In this document: piece by piece, positions 1 through 8,634 of the stretch
Layout of the letters: each line of letters starts with the position of its first letter
How positions within the stretch are numbered: position 1 is the stretch's first letter
DNA from: Bacteroidota bacterium
GTDB taxonomy: Bacteria; Bacteroidota; Bacteroidia; B-17B0; Aurantibacillaceae
Assembly: GCA_021323535.1 (NCBI GenBank)
Contig: JAJONO010000049.1
Coordinates: forward strand, 1 to 56,680
Direction: 5' to 3'
DNA length: 56,680 nucleotides
Notes under the pieces: generated by a model
Database searches by the model: none
Seen by the model: the letters and a program-made list of their open reading frames with translations, nothing else
Told to the model about the DNA's origin: nothing
Translations under genes and position numbers: made by a program

Positions 1-2157
1 TGCCTTACCGATAACCTCCCTATTACAAGAATAAGTGATATCAGTATTGATCCCACTAATCCAAATACGATGTACATTTCTGTTTGTGATTTTGAATACA
101 TTGGTTTTGGCTTATATCTCAATGGAAGAAAGCGCCACACGCATTACGGACTCGGCGTTTATAAAACAACCGACGGAGGATCGACCTGGGCCCCAACCGG
201 ATTAACATTTCAGATGACCGATGGCGACGCTTCACTCATCCGCAAAGTTGCCATTCATCCTTCGAACACGAATACACTTTTGGCTTGCGGTGTAAGCGGA
301 ATGTATCGATCCATTAATGGCGGAACAACATGGACCAAGCAACTCGACTCACTTTTCTGGGATATGGTGCAGGATCCCGTAAATCCTAATGTTGTTTACG
401 CAGCCACAGGATGGGTTATGAATTCGAACATGGGACACGCGGCAATTTATAAGTCGACCAACTTCGGACAAACATGGACAATGTTAAACACTGGTATTCC
501 TTACCAAAACTCTGTACAACGCATTAAACTTGCCATTGCGCCAAGCGATCCTAATTATATTTACGCTTTATGCTCCGATAATCAATTTGGTTATTACGGG
601 ATGTACCAAAGTATAAATGCAGGAGCCAACTGGACCTTTAAAGCTCCGCTGTTAAATATTCTCGAATCAGGCCAGGGAACTTCTCAAGGAGGACAGGGGA
701 CCTATGATGTGGCTTTGTGTGTAGACGCAACCAATAAAAATAAAATTTACACTGGCGGAATCAATGTGTGGAGTTCATCTGACGGAGGAACAAATTTTGA
801 TCCCTGCAGTCACTGGACATTAAGTAATGGCGCAACACTTCACGGCGATATACATTACATTGACAGGCAACCTGGAACCAATGCTTATTTTGCCTGCAGC
901 GACGGCGGAATTTATAAAACAAACGCTATCATTCCAGGTGACTGGATCATGAACTGGCCAACAGTGTGGACCAATCTCAGCGATGGCATGCAGGTAACAT
1001 CGTTCTATCGTTTATCAAGTTCGAAAAATACTGCGGGAAGAATTGTAGCGGGAGCGCAGGATAACGCTTCGTTCTATTATGACGGTGCAACATGGAGCAC
1101 AATTTTTGGTGGCGATGGAATGGACAATTATCTGGATCCTTTAAGCACGCAGGATATCATTGGCTCAAGTCAGTATGGATATTTTTATTACAGCAACGAT
1201 GGCGGGCAAAGCAGCATTAGTGTAAATTCAAACCCGAATTCTGAGAGCGCAGAGTGGGTAACACCTGTGGCCGCAGACTATAATAATCCTGGGGTGTTGT
1301 ATGTTGGAAATACTAATCTCGCGAAATCGACTGATGGCGGACAAAACTGGAACGCATTGCCGATATTTGGCGCGCAGCTAACAGAAGTAAGCGCGCTTGC
1401 TGTTGCCAACACAAATAGCAATGTTATTTACGTTGCAAAACGTGTGAGATATGAATTCGGGTTAGATGGTACTGTTTTCCGCTCCACTGATGGCGGACAA
1501 AATTACACCAATATTACATCCAATTTGCCAGACACTTTGTATTACACAGGAATTGAAGCGAGTGAAACAAATCCCAACGAAGCGGTGGTTTGCATGGCCG
1601 GATTCGCTGCGGGATGTAAAGTGTTCAGAACCACCAGTGGCGGCGCAAGCTGGACGAATATTTCGTATAATCTTCCTAATCTTCCGGTGAACTGTATTAA
1701 ATATGTTCCTGCAACAGGACAAATTGTTGTTGCTACAGATATTGGAGTTTATATTCTGAACAGCGGTGCAACCAGCTGGGCAAATTACAGCATGGGATTA
1801 CCGAATGTTATAGTAAGTGATATTGAATTTAATCAGCCCGCAAATAAAATGTATGTCTCTACTTTCGGAAGAGGCATTTGGGAGACAAGCCTGAGTGTTA
1901 TTTCGGCGCTTCAGAAAAATAGTGTGGTACAAACTATTCAGTTCAATGTGTATCCTTCGGTAAGCAAAGGAAAATTTACGGTGGATGTACCTTATGGAAA
2001 AAACAAGCTCAGCGTTATTGATGTGATGGGGCGAATTGTATATCAATCTGAAATAGAGAAAACAAAAGAAATAGATTTAAAAGTAGTGTCAGGTTCTTAT
2101 TATGTAAGATTAGATAACGGAAGAGAACTCGGCGTAAAAAAAATCATCATAGAATAA
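1..2157 (+). CDS. T9SS-sorted protein with BNR/sortilin-type repeats, 5' end outside window
   Basis: The reading frame is open from base 1. Residues before the first ATG (position 70) already spell a repeat (ISDISIDPTNPNTMYI), so the true start lies upstream and this is the C-terminal part. At least eight Asp-box-like motifs of the form S-x-[DN]-G-G-x-[ST]-W are visible (for example STDGGQNWNAL, SINGGTTWTK, TTSGGASWTNI), as in VPS10/sortilin or BNR beta-propellers. The last ~75 residues (NVYPSVSKGKF ... KKIIIE) fit a type A T9SS sorting domain. The protein is therefore probably exported across the outer membrane and anchored or released there. No catalytic residues are evident; a glycosidase or binding role cannot be told apart. 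It converges on the response regulator gene, with 30 bp between stops. Confidence 0.85.
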   Translation, partial: CLTDNLPITRISDISIDPTNPNTMYISVCDFEYIGFGLYLNGRKRHTHYGLGVYKTTDGGSTWAPTGLTFQMTDGDASLIRKVAIHPSNTNTLLACGVSGMYRSINGGTTWTKQLDSLFWDMVQDPVNPNVVYAATGWVMNSNMGHAAIYKSTNFGQTWTMLNTGIPYQNSVQRIKLAIAPSDPNYIYALCSDNQFGYYGMYQSINAGANWTFKAPLLNILESGQGTSQGGQGTYDVALCVDATNKNKIYTGGINVWSSSDGGTNFDPCSHWTLSNGATLHGDIHYIDRQPGTNAYFACSDGGIYKTNAIIPGDWIMNWPTVWTNLSDGMQVTSFYRLSSSKNTAGRIVAGAQDNASFYYDGATWSTIFGGDGMDNYLDPLSTQDIIGSSQYGYFYYSNDGGQSSISVNSNPNSESAEWVTPVAADYNNPGVLYVGNTNLAKSTDGGQNWNALPIFGAQLTEVSALAVANTNSNVIYVAKRVRYEFGLDGTVFRSTDGGQNYTNITSNLPDTLYYTGIEASETNPNEAVVCMAGFAAGCKVFRTTSGGASWTNISYNLPNLPVNCIKYVPATGQIVVATDIGVYILNSGATSWANYSMGLPNVIVSDIEFNQPANKMYVSTFGRGIWETSLSVISALQKNSVVQTIQFNVYPSVSKGKFTVDVPYGKNKLSVIDVMGRIVYQSEIEKTKEIDLKVVSGSYYVRLDNGRELGVKKIIIE

Positions 2158-2187
2158 CTTTCCGGAAGTATTGATCATAAGTTATAA

Positions 2188-2877
2188 CTACAAACTCTCT
2201 ATAAACCTGAATCCGACCCCGTGTAAATTCTCGATGCTAACCTGTTTTTCGCTGGCCAGAATTTTTCTAAGCCGTGAAATAAAAACATCGAGACTTCTTC
2301 CCATAAAATAATCATCGGTTCCCCAGATAGCTTTTAGGATTTCTTCGCGTTTTAAAACTTTGTCCTTGTTATCAAGAAACAATTTTAATAACTGCGCTTC
2401 CCGTTGCGTGAGAACTGTTTTTTCTGATCCGTTTACCAGGGTATGATTTTCGCTGTTAAAATTTAGTTTGCCGATCTGGTAATTTAATTTTTCGGAAGGG
2501 GTATTTTTTATTGGCCGTTTTAGAAAGATATCAATTTTCAGAAGTAGTTCTTCGATGCTGAACGGTTTTACCAGATAATCATCGGCGCCCATACGAAGAC
2601 CTTTTATTCTGTCTTCTTTTAAAATTTTTGAAGAAAGGAACAGAATCGGAATATCGTTATTGATCTTACGAATGGAATGGGTGAGATCAAAGCCATCCAT
2701 TCCCGGAAGCATAATATCCAGAATACAAATATCAAAGTATTCTTTTTTAAAAATTTCAAAACAATTTTGTCCGTTTAAACAATGTGTTACCTCGTAATTA
2801 TTTTGTTCAAGATTGTCCTTGGTTAAAAACGCGAGTGTTTCATCGTCTTCGGCGTATAATATTTTTACTTTGCTCAT
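2188..2877 (-). CDS. OmpR/PhoB-family response regulator
   Basis: DNA-binding response regulator of 229 residues. The receiver domain (about 1-120) carries the acidic pocket E10-D11-D12, the phospho-acceptor D54 in CILDIMLPGMDGF, and the conserved K104 in LVKPF. A winged-helix DNA-binding domain follows (about 135-229: LTQREAQLLKLF ... RSLDVFISRLRKIL ... GVGFRF). Its ATG overlaps the stop of the upstream kinase gene in an ATGA, so the two are translationally coupled. It presumably receives phosphate from that kinase and controls transcription. The target genes cannot be read from the sequence. Confidence 0.92.
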   Translation of the reverse strand: MSKVKILYAEDDETLAFLTKDNLEQNNYEVTHCLNGQNCFEIFKKEYFDICILDIMLPGMDGFDLTHSIRKINNDIPILFLSSKILKEDRIKGLRMGADDYLVKPFSIEELLLKIDIFLKRPIKNTPSEKLNYQIGKLNFNSENHTLVNGSEKTVLTQREAQLLKLFLDNKDKVLKREEILKAIWGTDDYFMGRSLDVFISRLRKILASEKQVSIENLHGVGFRFIESL

Positions 2878-4136
2878 GCTTGTTTAGGAATAAGCAGGGA
2901 TATTGTAATGCCCTTTGTTAAATTATTAATAGCATTTATCTTCCAGCGGTGGAGCGTACATATTTTTTTAACGTAATATAATCCGAGGCCGAAGCCGTTT
3001 ACTTCATTACTACGACTGTTTCGTATTCTGTAGAATTTATCGAAAATATACGAGATGTTTTTCTGTGAAATACCAATACCATTATCGATAAATTCAAGCT
3101 GAATGGTATCGCTTTCTTCTGTGATTTTAATTGTAATTTCGGGAACGCCTTCACAATACTTGATTGAATTATCAATGAGATTGTAAATGATGTTGGAGAA
3201 GTGGAATTCATCCGCAAGTATGGCCACTTCTGTTTTATTTGAATCAACAAATGCTTTTAGCTGCGGATGTTTTAATTTGATATTTTCAATAATGTTGCTG
3301 ACCAAAGGAAGGACATGAATTTCTTTTTTCTCAATGTCGAGAGCATTGTGATCTGATTTTGCAATGTTGAGGATCTTTTCGATGTGATTGTTGAGTTTGG
3401 TGCTTTGCTGAATGATAATGTCGGTGTATTTTTCAAGTTTTTCATCAGACTTAATACTCTCCTGTTTTACCAGGTAATTAGATGCAATGAGAATGGAAGA
3501 GAGCGGGGTCTTAAACTCGTGTGTCATGTTATTAATAAAATCTTTTTGCAACTCAGAATATTTTTTTTGTTGCAGAATAGTAAAAATAGAATATACGTAA
3601 ATGACGAGTATCACAACGAGTATCAATGATAAAGCGATCCAGAAGGTAAGCGAACTTAAAAGATAGCTCGTTTCATTTGGGAAACGTATGGCGAAATAAT
3701 AAACGAGTCCCTTTTGTTTTGGGAAATGAAAGGACGATTTTTTGGCGGAACTGTCGCCGAACGAAACGTAATTTCCATAAACCATTTCATCGCTTTCGCA
3801 TTTATAAATGGCGTATTCGAAGTCGGTGAGAAGATTTGATTTCTGAAATTCTGTTTTAAGGCAATATTCTAAAACATCGGCATCAAAATCGTCGTTTACA
3901 TTTACAATGTAATAATCGTTGGATACTTTGTTAATAGGATTTTTAAGAGGGAGTTCACTTTTGTTGATCTCGTAAAGTTTATTCAAAACCTGAAGTAAAG
4001 TGATCTGGACTTTCTGCCCGAACTTTTTTCCTTCCGAATTAAAGGCATGTTTTGTCCATAATAATTGAACCGCGAGAATCCCGGTAATAGCAATCAGTCC
4101 GAGCACAATTACAATATTCAGGCGATTTATTTTCAT
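2874..4136 (-). CDS. membrane sensor histidine kinase
   Basis: Inner-membrane kinase of 420 residues. Transmembrane segments lie at about 9-27 and 163-186 and frame a ~135-residue periplasmic sensor region with no recognised fold. The cytoplasmic part has the H-box MTHEFKTPLSS with H206 as phospho-acceptor, then an HATPase domain with N-box (NLIDNSIKYC), G1 (DNGIGIS) and G2 (GFGLGLYYVKKI). There is no HAMP domain of obvious length between TM2 and the H-box. It is the first gene of a two-gene operon with the OmpR-type regulator. The stimulus is unknown. Confidence 0.92.
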   Translation of the reverse strand: MKINRLNIVIVLGLIAITGILAVQLLWTKHAFNSEGKKFGQKVQITLLQVLNKLYEINKSELPLKNPINKVSNDYYIVNVNDDFDADVLEYCLKTEFQKSNLLTDFEYAIYKCESDEMVYGNYVSFGDSSAKKSSFHFPKQKGLVYYFAIRFPNETSYLLSSLTFWIALSLILVVILVIYVYSIFTILQQKKYSELQKDFINNMTHEFKTPLSSILIASNYLVKQESIKSDEKLEKYTDIIIQQSTKLNNHIEKILNIAKSDHNALDIEKKEIHVLPLVSNIIENIKLKHPQLKAFVDSNKTEVAILADEFHFSNIIYNLIDNSIKYCEGVPEITIKITEESDTIQLEFIDNGIGISQKNISYIFDKFYRIRNSRSNEVNGFGLGLYYVKKICTLHRWKINAINNLTKGITISLLIPKQA

Positions 4137-4252
4137 CAGTTGAAGGGCTTTCTGATTATAATATTACCTAAAAATACACAGGATATTCTGCCATTAACAA
4201 TCCATTAACAAAGTTTTGAATTTGCTTAACAGCGGGGTCTTTAAGTGTGGTC

Positions 4253-4260
4253 TAACTTTG
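4253..4260 (+). promoter_or_regulatory. -7 promoter element for the DUF1573 gene
   Basis: TAACTTTG matches the Bacteroidota -7 consensus TAnnTTTG. It predicts a transcript starting near 4266 with a ~59-nt leader before the ATG at 4325. No TTTG at the usual 19-20 bp upstream is present, so only half the promoter is supported. Confidence 0.4.
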
Positions 4261-4324
4261 TGGTGTTCGCTACTTGCAAGAAGCACAGAACTTAGAATTA
4301 TTAATATTTAAAACGTAAAAAACC

Positions 4325-4741
4325 ATGAAAACAACTATCAAAATTACCACTCTGGCCCTGGCGGCTGTAATGATGTCATTTAAACCGGCTACAGTTACGG
4401 TTTCACAAAAAACCGTTTTTACGGAAGCTTTCACAAGTCCAACCATCAGCTGGAAATCGGATGATGTAAGTATTGGGGAAATTCCTCAGAGCAAACCTGT
4501 GGATATCATTTTTGAATTTACCAATACAGGGAAGGATCCTGTTATTATTTCGGAAGTAAAAGCGTCGTGCGGTTGCACAGCGGCTAATTATTCAAAACTT
4601 CCTGTGTTACCAGGACAAACCACCAAGATCACCGCAACTTTCAATGCCGCGAGTAAAGGAGTGTTCAAAAAAACAATTACAGTAACCACCAATGCTGAAG
4701 AGGCTCCGAAAGTGCTTTCTTTTTCGGGAACTGTTATTTAA
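4325..4741 (+). CDS. DUF1573 secreted protein
   Basis: Small exported protein of 138 residues. An N-terminal signal peptide (about 1-20) is followed by a single Ig-like/ASH-type domain. The DUF1573 hallmarks are visible: DIIFEFTNTGKDPVIIS, then VKASCGCTAANYSK and LPGQTTKITATFN. The CGCT motif is the usual family signature. In Bacteroidota such proteins are common single-domain envelope proteins of unknown function. The gene stands alone and converges on the CARDB/T9SS gene across a palindromic element. Confidence 0.85.
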   Translation: MKTTIKITTLALAAVMMSFKPATVTVSQKTVFTEAFTSPTISWKSDDVSIGEIPQSKPVDIIFEFTNTGKDPVIISEVKASCGCTAANYSKLPVLPGQTTKITATFNAASKGVFKKTITVTTNAEEAPKVLSFSGTVI

Positions 4742-4744
4742 GTA

Positions 4745-4812
4745 TTAAGCCACGAATTACACAGATTACACAAACAATTTTTGTGAAGTGTAGTGCAATT
4801 CGTGGCTTCTTA
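4745..4812. repeat. palindromic intergenic repeat, likely bidirectional terminator
   Basis: Perfect 12-bp arms AAGCCACGAATT (4747-4758) and AATTCGTGGCTT (4797-4808), with an inner CACAAA/TTTGTG stem. It lies exactly between two convergent genes. The words ACAGATTACACA link it to the element at 31323-31395, so it is one copy of a dispersed family. Confidence 0.75.
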
Positions 4813-4825
4813 ATCTATAGGAAGA

Positions 4826-5584
4826 TTATTTCTGTATCACCAGTTTTTCTGTTACCGTAGAATTCTTGCCGGTAAGTTTGCAGAAGTAGATTCCGTTTTC
4901 AAAATCGCTCACATCAATTTGTTTGGCATGTAAGGAAGACGCTCCTGCATGATCTCCGAATTTATCCATAGTAAGAATATTTTTACCGGTGATATCAAAA
5001 ATCTCCAGTTTTACATCTCCACCTTCACGCGTTGAGAAACTGAGCGTAGCTAAATCTTTTGCGGGATTCGGGTAAACCTTAAAGACGAGATCAGAAGCGT
5101 TTTTGTTTTCTTTGATCCCAACCAACGCTATAAAATTAAAACTCCCTGAAGATCCAGAACTGGTAACCAGGTTGTTTGTTTCGTTACTTTCCGATTCTTC
5201 ATCATTAGCATCAATAACAATTTTGAGGTAATACGTTCCTGTTTGTGTAAGCAAGGTATCCAGGTCAACATCACCTATGGTTAATGATTCGGTTGCACCT
5301 GCGGCTATTCCTAATCCATCGGTAACATTGTCTCCAATGAACCACGAACTACTGCCAATGTCAACGATAAATAAATTATTGGTAACCGAACCAAAGGTTG
5401 TAAGATTACCCTGATTTTTCATTACATAACTGATGTTTGAAAGAATAGCGGTTTGTCCATCGTAATTACACGAAAAAGAGTTAAGGATAAGATCCGCCGA
5501 CATTTGCGCCTTAGTTGTGTAGGCTGAAAGCCCTAGTAATGCAGCAAAAAAAAGTTTTCTGAGGGAATGTAAATTTTTCTTCAT
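4826..5584 (-). CDS. CARDB-domain protein with type A T9SS sorting domain
   Basis: Secreted protein of 252 residues. The signal peptide (about 1-26) is followed by a CARDB-like adhesion fold (about 28-145: ADLILNSFSCNYDG ... GTYYLKIVIDANDEESESNETNN). The SNETNN tail is typical of CARDB domains. The C-terminal 80 residues (FKVYPNPAKDLATLSF ... GIYFCKLTGKNSTVTEKLVIQK) form a clear type A T9SS sorting domain. It is probably a cell-surface or released protein with a binding role. It is monocistronic with its own promoter. Confidence 0.88.
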   Translation of the reverse strand: MKKNLHSLRKLFFAALLGLSAYTTKAQMSADLILNSFSCNYDGQTAILSNISYVMKNQGNLTTFGSVTNNLFIVDIGSSSWFIGDNVTDGLGIAAGATESLTIGDVDLDTLLTQTGTYYLKIVIDANDEESESNETNNLVTSSGSSGSFNFIALVGIKENKNASDLVFKVYPNPAKDLATLSFSTREGGDVKLEIFDITGKNILTMDKFGDHAGASSLHAKQIDVSDFENGIYFCKLTGKNSTVTEKLVIQK

Positions 5585-5603
5585 AGTATTAGAATTTATA
5601 CGT

Positions 5604-5634
5604 CAAAATTACCCCGGGAAGAAAAGAGGTACAA
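5604..5634 (-). promoter_or_regulatory. Bacteroidota promoter for the CARDB/T9SS gene
   Basis: On the minus strand, TTG (5634-5632), 20 bp, then TAATTTTG (5611-5604). This matches the -33/-7 consensus in sequence and spacing. The predicted start is near 5598, giving a ~14-nt leader before the ATG at 5584. Confidence 0.55.
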
Positions 5635-5722
5635 TCACTACCGGTAGGTATTTTGTCCCTCTGGGCTTTTAACATAGCATATGGGTTTTGGTTCTAACCG
5701 CAAAAAAAGAAAAACCGGATCC

Positions 5723-5741
5723 GCTTTCAGCCGCTGAAAGC
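5723..5741 (-). terminator. hairpin 3' of the NarL-type regulator gene
   Basis: GCTTTCAG and CTGAAAGC (8-bp perfect stem, 3-nt loop). On the minus strand it is followed within ~8 nt by a T-rich run. This would terminate the kinase/regulator transcript ending at 5826. Confidence 0.45.
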
Positions 5742-5825
5742 TATGTTTGTTTTTTTGAAGAATAAAAATCTCTTTGTCCTTTTAAGCGTATTGAAAAATT
5801 AAAACTATGTGGTTAATGAATACGA

Positions 5826-6470
5826 TTATTCTTCGAGAGAAATAAGATGATGCTGAAGTCCGTATTTGATAAGACTGATCAGTGTTTTTGTCCCTGTTTT
5901 TCTAAGGATGTTCTTCCGGTGAGTATCTACGGTATGAATGCTGATGAATAATTTTTCGGCGATCTGCACGCTCGAATATTCGAGGTAAATAAGTTTAAGA
6001 ATTTCGATTTCCCTTTCTGAAAGTTGTTCATTGTTCTTTTTTTCAGAAGAAGAACTTTTGATCTCTTTGATCAGATCTTTTATTTTATTGGAATAATACG
6101 TTCCATTAGCGAGAATATGATCAGTGGCTTTTAAAAGCTCGCGGCTTTCAGAATCCTTTAATAAATATCCTTCGGCTTCGGCCTGCAGAATTTCTTTTAC
6201 AAATTCAATATCGCTGTAAACCGAAAGTATGAGTATCCTGATTTCAGGATAAAGTTCTTTTATTTTTCGTGTGAGTTCTATTCCCGACATGCCGGGCATT
6301 CTGATGTCGGTAATAACAAGGTCGACGGGATTTTTTTTAATCAGGTTAAGCGCTTCGGTGGCGCTGTTCACAGATTTAACTTCTACATGACGTTCCGATC
6401 TTAGAATAGAGCTTAATCCGTCTACAACGATCTGATGATCATCTACTAGTAATATTTTTGACGAGATCAT
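5826..6470 (-). CDS. NarL/FixJ-family response regulator (LuxR HTH)
   Basis: Response regulator of 214 residues. The receiver domain has D10-D11, phospho-acceptor D55 in LVITDIRMPGMSG, and the switch/lysine region (LSVYSD ... GYLLKDS). The C-terminal LuxR-type helix-turn-helix begins near residue 148 (LSEREIEILKLI ... AEKLFISIHTVDTHRKNILRK). The start codon overlaps the stop of the upstream TPR kinase (ATGA), so they form a coupled pair. The output is presumably transcriptional. Confidence 0.93.
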   Translation of the reverse strand: MISSKILLVDDHQIVVDGLSSILRSERHVEVKSVNSATEALNLIKKNPVDLVITDIRMPGMSGIELTRKIKELYPEIRILILSVYSDIEFVKEILQAEAEGYLLKDSESRELLKATDHILANGTYYSNKIKDLIKEIKSSSSEKKNNEQLSEREIEILKLIYLEYSSVQIAEKLFISIHTVDTHRKNILRKTGTKTLISLIKYGLQHHLISLEE

Positions 6471-8524
6471 TTCTGAATGTCCAGTTTTATTTCAATTCTG
6501 CTTCCACCGGAATCGCTGCGTTTTATTTCATAAGAACCCTTGAACATGAGTATGCGTGATGTCATGCCTTTCCAACCCATTCCGTTTTTATCTTTAAAAT
6601 CTTCTTTGTCAAATCCTTTTCCATTGTCTTCCGCAACAATAAAAAGTTGGTTGTCTTTTTTTGAAAAGGTTATCGAAGCGGTTGTAGCCCCGGCGTGTTT
6701 AATGATATTGTTCACCAGTTCCTGTGTTATCCTGTAAATTAAAATGCCGGTAAGTTCCGGAAGATTTTCGTTAAGCTCGTCGGCTTTAATGGTGAGCTTA
6801 AGGTTACCGCTATTGTTTACGTTAGTGCTTAATTGAACCAACGCTTTTTTTAATCCCAGTTCCATTAACACATGCGGCATCAGGTCGTGCGAAATGGTTT
6901 TAACTTCCTGCGACGCTTGCTTTATGAGTTCAAGCGAAGCATCGATATGCGAAACATCCTGCCCTTCTTTAAATGCTGAAATTCGCAGTTTTAAGGTGGA
7001 TAAGATCTGGCCCAGGCTATCATGTAATTCTTCAGCTACTCTTTTTTGTTCATGTTCTTTTGTTTCTACCACAGCACGAAGAATATTTTCCTGCGTGATC
7101 ATTTTCTCTTTTTCATCTTTTCTTTTCTGAAATTGGCGATAGAGCAAGAATAAAAGAGATGTAACAGCTACGAAACAAATCAGCGCGGAAATCAGCAGCA
7201 GGTTTTTAGATTCTGATTGCTGTAATTGCAGTTCTTTAATGGTGGCTTCGGTTTTCAGAACCTTCAATTCTTCCTCTTTCCGATCCATTTCATTATTGAA
7301 CACAAGCTCTTCGATCTTTGATTTTTTTTCATTACTGAGAATACTGTCGTTCATCAAGGAATACAACTTGTGAAACTCATAAGCCTGTTTATAGTCTTTT
7401 AAAGCGGAGTAAATGTTGGATAGATTGTAAGCCGCCACTCTGATATCGTCATTGGAATGTGTCTGCTGCGCGAGCTCATAATAACTTTTAAATTTCTGAA
7501 GGGCCTCCTGCAATCTGCCGGAGTTAAGAAAGGCGTAACCTACATTGTTGAGAATAGCCAGTTTGTTACCTGTGTGTTCAACTTGTGAGTTGATCGAATC
7601 GGCACGATTAAGATAAAGTATGCCTTTATCATATTGGTCAATTCCGGAATATAACGCACCTATGTTAATGAGGGTGCCAACCATGGATCTTTTATCGCCA
7701 ATTTCCTCTTTTATTTTAAGTGACTTAAAAAAATAATCAAAAGCATCATTGTACTTTCCCTGATCATAATATACGCCACCTATTCCTTGCAGGCAATCGG
7801 CAAGGTGTTGTTTGTTCCTGTTAACTTCAAATACAGGTATGCACTTGCGATAATAATCAAGGGCCTTTTCGTAATTCGTTATCCTGTAATAAATATTTCC
7901 AAGGTTGTGTAAACAGGTTCCCATGCGATCGGGATCTTTCAGCTTTTCAAAGATATTGGAAGCTTTAAGAAAACAAGTTGTTGCACTATCAAACTGGGCC
8001 TTTAAAACATAAGTGTTTCCCATGTTGCAAAGTGCCGTGCCGGTGATTCGCTGTTTTGTTGAAGAGGTAGCATTTGAAATAGCTTTGTGAAAATGTTCAA
8101 TTGCTTTATTGTAATTAAGAACACCAGAATAATTTAATCCAATGGTGTTATGGATCATTGAAATGTATTCTTTGTCTCCTGTACTTTGGGCAAGAGCAAG
8201 TGCTTTAAAAAGAATTTCAAGAGACGCTTTGTAGTTAGATTCAGATTCAAGAACGGATCCGAGTCGGTTTAGGCTCATAATTCGGCCATGGTTGTAATTC
8301 AGTTTCTCCGATAACTCAAGTGCTTCTGTAGCGTAGTTTTTAGATCTCAGAAATTCACTATGCAAATAGGCTTCAGATAACCTGCAAAGAGTTGTTATTC
8401 GGTTAGTATCACCATTCTGTTTTTGTAAAACAGTGAGCAGGCTATCGGTGTAAATTTTACTTTGAGATAACAAGGTAAAAGGAAGAACTAAAAGGAGGAG
8501 GAATATGTGAGTGTATTTACGCAG
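6467..8524 (-). CDS. TPR-domain sensor histidine kinase (HisKA_3 type), start uncertain
   Basis: About 685 residues: a signal peptide (RKYTHIFLLLLVLPFTLLSQ), about seven tetratricopeptide repeats, a transmembrane segment (LLLISALICFVAVTSLLFLLYR), a coiled coil, a HisKA_3 dimerisation helix with phospho-acceptor His in AEELHDSLGQILSTLK, and an HATPase domain (ITQELVNNIIKHA, EDNGKGFD, GMGWKGM). The frame has no ATG before the signal peptide. The longest frame begins at TTG 8599, but that codon is in the loop of the upstream gene's terminator. I place the start at CTG 8524, next to the signal peptide; ATA codons at 8533 and 8539 are alternatives. A near-consensus -7 box (TATCTTCG, 8548-8541) supports transcription starting near 8534. 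It pairs with the NarL-type regulator. Confidence 0.85.
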   Translation of the reverse strand: MRKYTHIFLLLLVLPFTLLSQSKIYTDSLLTVLQKQNGDTNRITTLCRLSEAYLHSEFLRSKNYATEALELSEKLNYNHGRIMSLNRLGSVLESESNYKASLEILFKALALAQSTGDKEYISMIHNTIGLNYSGVLNYNKAIEHFHKAISNATSSTKQRITGTALCNMGNTYVLKAQFDSATTCFLKASNIFEKLKDPDRMGTCLHNLGNIYYRITNYEKALDYYRKCIPVFEVNRNKQHLADCLQGIGGVYYDQGKYNDAFDYFFKSLKIKEEIGDKRSMVGTLINIGALYSGIDQYDKGILYLNRADSINSQVEHTGNKLAILNNVGYAFLNSGRLQEALQKFKSYYELAQQTHSNDDIRVAAYNLSNIYSALKDYKQAYEFHKLYSLMNDSILSNEKKSKIEELVFNNEMDRKEEELKVLKTEATIKELQLQQSESKNLLLISALICFVAVTSLLFLLYRQFQKRKDEKEKMITQENILRAVVETKEHEQKRVAEELHDSLGQILSTLKLRISAFKEGQDVSHIDASLELIKQASQEVKTISHDLMPHVLMELGLKKALVQLSTNVNNSGNLKLTIKADELNENLPELTGILIYRITQELVNNIIKHAGATTASITFSKKDNQLFIVAEDNGKGFDKEDFKDKNGMGWKGMTSRILMFKGSYEIKRSDSGGSRIEIKLDIQK

Positions 8525-8573
8525 GTATATTTTTATCTGGCGAAGATATATGATTTTATAATCGCATGAACAG

Positions 8574-8618
8574 AAATAAAAAACCCCTGAAGCGGACAAA
8601 ATTCACTTCAGGGGTTTA
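8574..8618 (-). terminator. intrinsic terminator of the giant SprB-repeat gene
   Basis: A perfect 12-bp stem (AAACCCCTGAAG with CTTCAGGGGTTT) is followed on the minus strand by TTTATTTC. It lies 17 nt after the stop codon at 8635. The TTG at 8599 lies in its loop, which argues against that codon as the start of the next gene. Confidence 0.88.
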
Positions 8619-8634
8619 ATAATTTATGAATGGG

